The notes under the pieces are model-generated. The model saw only the letters and a program-made list of their open reading frames with translations. It had not been told where the DNA came from and did not search any database. The translations under genes were made by a program, and so were the position numbers. This document shows, in pieces, positions 58,555 to 64,000 of a stretch of DNA of 64,000 nt. Numbering within the stretch: position 1 is the stretch's first letter; every line of letters starts with the position of its first letter. Source of the DNA: Pseudorhodobacter sp. MZDSW-24AT (lineage in GTDB: Bacteria; Pseudomonadota; Alphaproteobacteria; Rhodobacterales; Rhodobacteraceae); contig NZ_PGOI01000012.1 of assembly GCF_002794355.1 (NCBI RefSeq), positions 124,001-188,000 on the forward strand. The letters run 5' to 3'.

Positions 58555-59169
58555 TTACAGCCCCTGCCCCGGCTTCACATCCTTGAGCTCCATCGCCTTG
58601 GCCGGATCGCGCCACATCTGCTGCAACACGTTCTGCCGCTTCACGTCTTTGCGGTGGCGCAAGGTCAAAAGGATCGCCCCGATCATCGCCACCAGCAGGA
58701 TCAAACCCGACAGCTGGAACAACAGCAGATAGGTGTCATAGATCAACAGCCCCAAGGCGCGGGTGTTCTCGACCTCTTCCATCGCTGGCGCAACGGCTTG
58801 CCGCAACCCCATCGCCCCTTCGGCCTGCACCCAGGCGCCAAAGCCCAGCGAAAGCTGCATCAGCAAGATCACACCGATCAGCAGTCCCAAAGGCATGTAG
58901 CGCGCGATCTCGCCCTTCAGCGCGGCAAAGTCGATGTCCAACATCATCACCACGAACAAGAACAGCACGGCCACCGCGCCGACATAGACGATGATCAACA
59001 GCATCGCCACGAATTCGGCCCCCAGCAAGACGAACAGACCCGCCGAGGACAGGAAGGCAAGGATCAACCACAGCACCGAATGCACCGGGTTACGGCTGAT
59101 GGTCACCATCAGCCCCGCCGACACCACCACGATGGCAAAGGCATAAAAGGCATAATCCGCCACGGTCAT
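58555..59169 (-). CDS. nuoJ: NADH-quinone oxidoreductase subunit J
   Basis: 204-residue, five-helix subunit of complex I. It has [19 protein letters not shown] at the start, [20 protein letters not shown] and the pi-bulge helix region [20 protein letters not shown] that is diagnostic of NuoJ. The ATG overlaps the stop of the upstream carboxymuconolactone-decarboxylase-like gene (ATGA). Confidence 0.96.
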   Translation of the reverse strand: MTVADYAFYAFAIVVVSAGLMVTISRNPVHSVLWLILAFLSSAGLFVLLGAEFVAMLLIIVYVGAVAVLFLFVVMMLDIDFAALKGEIARYMPLGLLIGVILLMQLSLGFGAWVQAEGAMGLRQAVAPAMEEVENTRALGLLIYDTYLLLFQLSGLILLVAMIGAILLTLRHRKDVKRQNVLQQMWRDPAKAMELKDVKPGQGL

Positions 59170-59582
59170 TTCTCGGTCTCCTCGGTCTCGGCAAAGACAG
59201 ACTGGGCGATTTCCAGTGCCTTTTGCGTGGCGGGCAGGCCGCCGAACATGCTCATCTGCCAGATCACTTCCGCAATCTCGCGCTGCGTGGCTCCGGCGGC
59301 CAAACCATTCTTGATGGTGATGCGCAACTGCGGCTCACCCACCGGGCCCAGCACGGTTTGCGCCGCGATTGTCACCAAGAAACGGGTGCGCGCGTCCAGC
59401 CCCTCGGGATTGAAGGTCTTGCCGAACCACATCTCCAGCAATTCCTTCGGCATCGCGGGAAACATCTTCTCGAACGCCTTGGGATCGATCGTTTCCATGC
59501 CGGGCATGAACGCGCTGGCCATTTTCTGGCCCTGCTCGAACATCTGCTGCAGCATCTTGGTATAGGCTTCGGTCATCACCAT
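59166..59582 (-). CDS. Carboxymuconolactone decarboxylase (AhpD-like fold) family protein in the nuo operon
   Basis: 138-residue all-helical protein of the CMD/AhpD superfamily: an N-terminal helix rich in methionine ([20 protein letters not shown]), then the core helices [20 protein letters not shown] and [20 protein letters not shown] followed by [17 protein letters not shown]. It has no cysteine, so it cannot be a CxxC peroxidase like AhpD; a lyase, assembly or unknown role is left. It is wedged between nuoI and nuoJ with overlaps at both ends, which implies co-expression with complex I. The start is one of GTG 59585, ATG 59582 or ATG 59576; ATG 59582 overlaps the nuoI stop. Confidence 0.85.
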   Translation of the reverse strand: MVMTEAYTKMLQQMFEQGQKMASAFMPGMETIDPKAFEKMFPAMPKELLEMWFGKTFNPEGLDARTRFLVTIAAQTVLGPVGEPQLRITIKNGLAAGATQREIAEVIWQMSMFGGLPATQKALEIAQSVFAETEETEK

Positions 59583-60076
59583 CACCGATACGGCGCGTCG
59601 AGTTCAAGATTGCGGGCAATCTCGGCTTCCCAGCGCGCCCCGTTATCCAGAAGCTTATCCTTGTTGTAGAACAGCTCCTCGCGGGTCTCAGTGCTGAACT
59701 CGAAGTTCGGCCCTTCGACGATCGCATCCACCGGGCAGGCTTCCTGACAGAACCCGCAATAGATGCATTTCGTCATGTCGATGTCATAGCGGGTGGTGCG
59801 GCGGCTGCCATCCTCACGCGGCTCTGCGTCAATCGTGATCGCCTGCGCCGGGCACACCGCTTCACACAATTTGCAGGCGATGCAGCGCTCTTCCCCGTTG
59901 GGATAGCGCCGCAGCGCGTGCTCCCCCCGAAAACGCGGAGAGAGCGGCCCCTTTTCATGCGGATAGTTCACCGTGCTTTTGGGCGCGAAGAAATACTTCA
60001 TCCCCAAGGCAAAGCCCTTGATGAAATCCTGAAGCAGGAAATACCGGGTCGCGCGGTTCCAGTCGATGTTCGCCAT
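59582..60076 (-). CDS. nuoI: NADH-quinone oxidoreductase subunit I
   Basis: 164-residue subunit of complex I holding clusters N6a and N6b: two ferredoxin motifs [12 protein letters not shown] and [12 protein letters not shown]. The N-terminal [20 protein letters not shown] and the [16 protein letters not shown] block are conserved. ATG 60076 (MANIDWNRA) matches the family start; ATG 60079 directly before it overlaps the nuoH stop (TGATG). Confidence 0.97.
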   Translation of the reverse strand: MANIDWNRATRYFLLQDFIKGFALGMKYFFAPKSTVNYPHEKGPLSPRFRGEHALRRYPNGEERCIACKLCEAVCPAQAITIDAEPREDGSRRTTRYDIDMTKCIYCGFCQEACPVDAIVEGPNFEFSTETREELFYNKDKLLDNGARWEAEIARNLELDAPYR

Positions 60077-60078
60077 CA

Positions 60079-61116
60079 TCAGCCCCCAATCGTCCAGCGG
60101 GCCCAAGCGCCGCCGAAGACTTCAAATTTTGCAAGGAACGCCACCAGAACAACCCAACCCAAGGACAGCGGCAGGAACACCTTCCAACCAATCCGCATCA
60201 ACTGGTCATAGCGATAGCGCGGCACGATGGCCTTCACCATGGCAAAGAGGAAGAAGAAGAAGGCCATCTTGATGAACATCCAGAAGAAGCCATCCGGCAG
60301 CCCCGGGATCGGCGACAGCCAGCCGCCAAAGAACAGCAGGCTCATCAAAGCGCACATCAGGAAGATGGCGATGTATTCACCCGCCATGAAAAGCAGATAG
60401 GGCGTCGAGGAATATTCCACCATGAAGCCAGCCACGAGTTCCGATTCCGCCTCTGGCAGGTCGAACGGCGGGCGGTTGGTTTCGGCCAAGGCGCTGATGA
60501 AGAACAGCACCACCATCGGCAGGTGCGGCAGCCAATACCACGAGAACAGACCATAAGCCCCGTCTTGCGCCGCCACGATCGCCGAGAAGTTCATCGACCC
60601 GGTCGAGATGATGATGCCGATGATGATCAGACCCAGCGACACTTCATAAGAGATCATCTGCGCGGCCGACCGCAAGGAGCCAAGGAATGGATATTTCGAG
60701 TTAGAGGCCCAGCCCCCCATGATCACGCCGTAAACCTCAAGCGACGACACCGCGAAAACGAACAGGATCGCCACGTTGATGTCGGCCAAGATCCAGCCAT
60801 CGTTGAAGGGGATCACCGCCCAAGCCAGCATCGCCAGCACAAAAGACAGCATCGGCGCAAGGAAGAACACCGGACGGTCCGCACCGGCAGGCACTACGAT
60901 TTCCTTGACCACATATTTCAGCGCATCGGCCACCGACTGCAGCAAGCCAAAGGCCCCCACCACGTTCGGCCCCCGCCGCATCTGCACGGCGGCCCAGATC
61001 TTGCGGTCGCCATACACCAGAAACAACAGGCTGATCATCACGAAGCCCACGATCAGCAGGCTTTGCGCCGCGACCAGAACCAACGTGCCCATTGGCGTTG
61101 CCAGAAAGTCAGACAT
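60079..61116 (-). CDS. nuoH: NADH-quinone oxidoreductase subunit H
   Basis: 345-residue membrane subunit of complex I that links the quinone site to the membrane arm. Landmarks are [60 protein letters not shown] (the charged loop lining the quinone chamber) and the final [21 protein letters not shown] 61116 is chosen because the longer frame lacks the family's N-terminus. Confidence 0.97.
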   Translation of the reverse strand: MSDFLATPMGTLVLVAAQSLLIVGFVMISLLFLVYGDRKIWAAVQMRRGPNVVGAFGLLQSVADALKYVVKEIVVPAGADRPVFFLAPMLSFVLAMLAWAVIPFNDGWILADINVAILFVFAVSSLEVYGVIMGGWASNSKYPFLGSLRSAAQMISYEVSLGLIIIGIIISTGSMNFSAIVAAQDGAYGLFSWYWLPHLPMVVLFFISALAETNRPPFDLPEAESELVAGFMVEYSSTPYLLFMAGEYIAIFLMCALMSLLFFGGWLSPIPGLPDGFFWMFIKMAFFFFLFAMVKAIVPRYRYDQLMRIGWKVFLPLSLGWVVLVAFLAKFEVFGGAWARWTIGG

Positions 61117-61132
61117 TCTCAGCCTCTCATCT

Positions 61133-61534
61133 TCAAATCGTCGGGATCCCGAGCGCTCCGCAATCACGCACCGTCACTTCGGCATCGATGGTGCGGAGCC
61201 CGGGTGGCAGCGCGGCCGAGATCAGATAGACCGCGTCCCCCCGCCAGGTATTTCCTGCCTGCGTCACCGTGGTCCGCACATGCCGCGCGAATCCATACCC
61301 CCGGATCAGCGCATATTGTGCGGCCGCACAGCGGCCATAGGCTTCTACATCTTCGTTTCCGCGTCCGCCTTGCAGCGCCACGCGAAAATTGACCATGTCA
61401 TCTTGCAGCAACACGGTCTGAATGCCCTCATAAGACGGCGCAAAGTCGCCCTGTGCCACGGGCTCGCTCTGCGCACAAGCCGAGAGCGCCGCGAAAGCGG
61501 CGGTCAGGCTGGCAAGAACGGGCGCCTGTGGCAT
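61133..61534 (-). CDS. Small putative lipoprotein between nuoG and nuoH
   Basis: 133-residue protein with a lipoprotein-type signal peptide: [20 protein letters not shown] gives the lipobox LSA-C at residue 20. The remainder is a small domain with cysteines in YGRCAAAQ and RDCGALG and no motif I recognise. It is four bases after nuoG and 16 before nuoH, thus co-transcribed with complex I. Presumably anchored in the periplasm; whether it touches complex I is unknown. Confidence 0.8.
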   Translation of the reverse strand: MPQAPVLASLTAAFAALSACAQSEPVAQGDFAPSYEGIQTVLLQDDMVNFRVALQGGRGNEDVEAYGRCAAAQYALIRGYGFARHVRTTVTQAGNTWRGDAVYLISAALPPGLRTIDAEVTVRDCGALGIPTI

Positions 61535-61538
61535 CAGC

Positions 61539-63548
61539 TTACTCCGCTGCCAAAGGGGCTTGGGTGCGGGATTTGGCCAAGGCCGACATTTCCGCCATCA
61601 CCTGCGAGGCGCGGGCAATCGGGTTGGTCAGATAGAAATCCTTGACCGGCAGACGGAAGCTCGCGCTTGCCGGGTCGCGCAGCGGAATGCGGGTCCAGCC
61701 ATTGTCGGCCACCATATCCACCTGCCCCAGATGCGGATGCGCCGCCACCAAAGCCCGGCGCAGGCCCGCCAGCGAATCCCAAGGCAAAGTCGCGCCAATC
61801 TCAGCCGAAAGCGCCCGCAGGATTGCCCAGTTCTCCTTGGCCTCGCCGGGGGCAAAGCCCGCGCGCATCGCCAGCTGTGGGCGGCCTTCGGTATTGACGA
61901 AGAGCCCGTTTTCTTCGGTATAGGCCGCACCGGGCAGGATCAGATCGGCGCGGTGCGCCCCCCGGTCGCCATGGCTGCCCTGATAGATCACGAAGGGACC
62001 GGGGGCGATTTCCACCTCATCCGCGCCAAGGTTGAAGATCACCTGCGCGCCATCCATCGCCGCCGACATGCCGCCATCGGTGACGGCGCCCACGTCCATC
62101 GCCCCGACGCGCGCCGCAGCGGTGTGCAGAACCAGCAGCTTGGCCCCCATCACCTCGGCAAGCTTCATCGCCTGAGACAGCACCGCCTCACCATCGGCTT
62201 CATTCAGTGCGCCTTGGCCAACGATCACCACAGCCGCTTCGGTCGCCGCCGCATCCGCCGTCGCCTTCACCAGCGCGGCGCGGTCCGTTCCGGCATGGGC
62301 GTAGTCATAGGTCAGGTCCACAGCCGTGCCGATCAGCGTCACATCCGCACCAGCGCTCCACGCCTTCCGGATGCGCGCGTTCAGAACAGGCGCCTCATCC
62401 CGCGGGTTGGTGCCGATCAGGATGATCGTCCGGGCCGTATCGATATCTTCGATCGCCGCCGTCCCGACATAGGCCGAGCGGTTGCCCGCAGGCAGCTTCG
62501 CCCCATCGGTGCGGCACTCGATCTTGCCGCCCAGACCTTCCACCAATTGCTTCAGGCTGAACACAGCCTCCACCGGGGCCAGATCGCCGACAATCGCGGT
62601 CACCTTGCCACCCTTCATCGCGGTGGCAGCCGCCGCCAAAGCCTCACCCCAGCCCGCTTTGCGCAAACGGCCGTTCTCGCGGATATAGGGCGTGTCCAGC
62701 CGCTGACGGCGCAGACCGTCCCAGATGAAGCGGGTCTTGTCCGAGATCCACTCTTCGTTCACGCCATCATGGTTGCGCGGGATGATCCGCATCACCTCAC
62801 GCCCTTTGGTGTCGATGCGGATGCTCGACCCCAGCGCATCCATCACATCGATGGATTCGGTCTTGGTCAATTCCCAAGGACGCGCGGTAAAGGCATAGGG
62901 CTTGCTCGTCAGCGCGCCCACCGGGCACAGATCGATGATATTGCCCTGCAGGTTGCTGTTCAGCGTCTCGTTCAGATAGCTGGTGATTTCTGCATCCTCA
63001 CCCCGGCCCGTCTGGCCCATCTGGGTGATCCCCGCGACTTCCGAGGTAAAGCGCACGCAGCGGGTGCAGGAAATGCAGCGCGTCATGGTGGTGGCGACCA
63101 GCGGCCCCAGATTCAGGTCTTCTGACGCGCGCTTCGGCTCGCGGTAGCGGCTGAAGTCCACGCCATAGGCCATGGCCTGATCCTGCAGATCGCATTCCCC
63201 ACCCTGATCGCAGATCGGGCAATCGAGGGGATGGTTGATCAGCAGGAATTCCATCACACCCTCGCGGGCCTTCTTGACCATGGGGCTGTTGGTCTTGACC
63301 ACCGGCGCCTCGCCATTGGGGCCGGGGCGCAGATCGCGAACCTGCATTGCGCAGCTTGCCGCCGGTTTCGGCGGGCCGCCCACGACCTCGACCAGACACA
63401 TACGGCAGTTGCCCGCAATCGTCAGACGCTCATGATAGCAGAAACGCGGGATCTCCACGCCTGCCACTTCGGCCGCCTGGATGATGGTCATTGCCCCATC
63501 CACCTCGACCTCGATGCCGTCAATGCTGATCTTCTTCAGGTTCGTCAT
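61539..63548 (-). CDS. nuoG: NADH-quinone oxidoreductase subunit G
   Basis: 669-residue iron-sulphur subunit of complex I. N-terminal 2Fe-2S domain ([15 protein letters not shown], residues ~37-51), the His-Cys3 cluster motif [18 protein letters not shown] (~106-123), the [10 protein letters not shown] motif (~157-166), then a molybdopterin-oxidoreductase-like C-terminal domain (from [10 protein letters not shown] onward) that has lost the cofactor role in complex I. nuoF, E, D, C, B and A should lie to the right, outside the window. Confidence 0.96.
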   Translation of the reverse strand: MTNLKKISIDGIEVEVDGAMTIIQAAEVAGVEIPRFCYHERLTIAGNCRMCLVEVVGGPPKPAASCAMQVRDLRPGPNGEAPVVKTNSPMVKKAREGVMEFLLINHPLDCPICDQGGECDLQDQAMAYGVDFSRYREPKRASEDLNLGPLVATTMTRCISCTRCVRFTSEVAGITQMGQTGRGEDAEITSYLNETLNSNLQGNIIDLCPVGALTSKPYAFTARPWELTKTESIDVMDALGSSIRIDTKGREVMRIIPRNHDGVNEEWISDKTRFIWDGLRRQRLDTPYIRENGRLRKAGWGEALAAAATAMKGGKVTAIVGDLAPVEAVFSLKQLVEGLGGKIECRTDGAKLPAGNRSAYVGTAAIEDIDTARTIILIGTNPRDEAPVLNARIRKAWSAGADVTLIGTAVDLTYDYAHAGTDRAALVKATADAAATEAAVVIVGQGALNEADGEAVLSQAMKLAEVMGAKLLVLHTAAARVGAMDVGAVTDGGMSAAMDGAQVIFNLGADEVEIAPGPFVIYQGSHGDRGAHRADLILPGAAYTEENGLFVNTEGRPQLAMRAGFAPGEAKENWAILRALSAEIGATLPWDSLAGLRRALVAAHPHLGQVDMVADNGWTRIPLRDPASASFRLPVKDFYLTNPIARASQVMAEMSALAKSRTQAPLAAE

Positions 63549-63647
63549 CTGCTTACTCCGCAGTCCTCAGGCGTGAACGGATCACCCGCCCAAACGCCAT
63601 GTTCTGGTTCGGGCAGCACGCTGCCCGAAGAATCTGTTGCGCGGCCG

Positions 63648-64000
63648 TCATCGCGTCGACCTCAGCAATGTGCCGATCAGGCTGCCGTTCGCAATCTCTG
63701 CCTCACCAGCGGCGCAATAGGCCTCGGCCTGTCCCGGCACCGCGCCCTTGCGCGCAAGCCACGCCGCCGCCTCCGCCTTGCCCCGCGCTTTTTCGGTCGG
63801 GCTTTCCACAAAGGCCCGCACTTCAGCCGCGCTATAGCCCACCCGCAGCGCGTAGTCCCGCAGTTTCAGCAACTCGTTCAAGGCCCGCAGCTTGCGCGGC
63901 TGCATCGTCGGGCAATTGTCGGCGATTGCATCGGCGATGAACCCGCTCAGCAGGGTGCCGTTGATCGTTTTCTCCTGATTGATCGGCACCAGCGCAAAGG
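63648..64000 (-). CDS. DUF5333-type small exported protein, 5' end outside window
   Basis: The frame reads through the right edge, and the residues before the first in-window GTG (FAL-VPINQEKTING) look like the end of a signal peptide, so the true start lies beyond 64000. The visible ~117 residues form a small helical domain (FIADAIADNCPTMQPRKLRA, YALRVGYSAAEVRAFVESP, two cysteines in NCP and YCAAGE) that I match by memory to DUF5333 proteins found beside nuo genes in Rhodobacteraceae. Function unknown; the 99 bp to nuoG contain nothing evident. Confidence 0.75.
   Translation of the reverse strand, partial: FALVPINQEKTINGTLLSGFIADAIADNCPTMQPRKLRALNELLKLRDYALRVGYSAAEVRAFVESPTEKARGKAEAAAWLARKGAVPGQAEAYCAAGEAEIANGSLIGTLLRSTR

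Overview
This 64 kb window carries almost all of a photosynthesis gene cluster (PGC) from a high-GC anoxygenic phototroph of the Rhodobacter group (Alphaproteobacteria, Rhodobacteraceae), followed by housekeeping genes. Three things support the assignment. The gene order is the classical Rhodobacter one (crtF-E, D-C, tspO, crtB-I, crtA-bchI-D-O, idi-bchP-orf428-bchG-J-E, ppsR-aerR, bchF-N-B-H-L-M-lhaA-puhA). The carotenoid genes are those of the spheroidene/spheroidenone pathway (crtA, C, D, F). TGT-N12-ACA operators of the PpsR/CrtJ type recur between the operons.

Layout. 1-7.9 kb: carotenoid genes (crtF 5' end, crtE, crtD, crtC, tspO, crtB, crtI, crtA). 7.9-11.5 kb: bchI-bchD-bchO (Mg-chelatase subunits and a hydrolase-like protein). 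11.6-18.0 kb, minus strand: bchE-bchJ-bchG-orf428-bchP-idi (isocyclic ring, phytylation, phytyl reduction, isoprenoid precursor). 18.1-20.4 kb: ppsR and aerR, the aerobic repressor and its B12-binding antirepressor. 20.7-30.9 kb, plus strand: bchF-N-B-H-L-M-lhaA (early bacteriochlorophyll steps and LH1 assembly). 30.9-36.4 kb: puhA-puhB-puhC-small ORF-acsF-puhE-hemA (reaction-centre H subunit, assembly factors, aerobic cyclase, ALA synthase). 36.5 kb: cytochrome c2. The puf operon and bchCXYZ lie outside, presumably left of crtF.

The right half is ordinary: an ATPase plus tatC-tatB-tatA (37.0-39.6 kb), a WYL regulator, an ABC ATPase, an atypical SDR, a Hint-domain protein, prfC, a gene-free kilobase (45.25-46.28 kb), a VPLPA-CTERM exported protein, an IalB-like protein, a DEAD-box helicase, and the minus-strand run nuoG-H-I-J-K-L-M-N-birA-coaX-rnj with three additional small genes in or beside it.

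The genes form one system: hemA supplies ALA; bchH/D/I, bchM, acsF or bchE, bchJ, bchN/B/L, bchF, bchG and bchP make bacteriochlorophyll a; crt genes make carotenoids; puhA/B/C/E and lhaA assemble the reaction centre and LH1; cytochrome c2 re-reduces it. I see eight PpsR-type operators, and the oxygen-independent cyclase gene bchE also has an Fnr-type box. The least expected feature is a family of six GC-rich palindromic repeats scattered only through the PGC; one is read in frame inside bchB, and another supplies the bchN C-terminus together with the bchB ribosome binding site.
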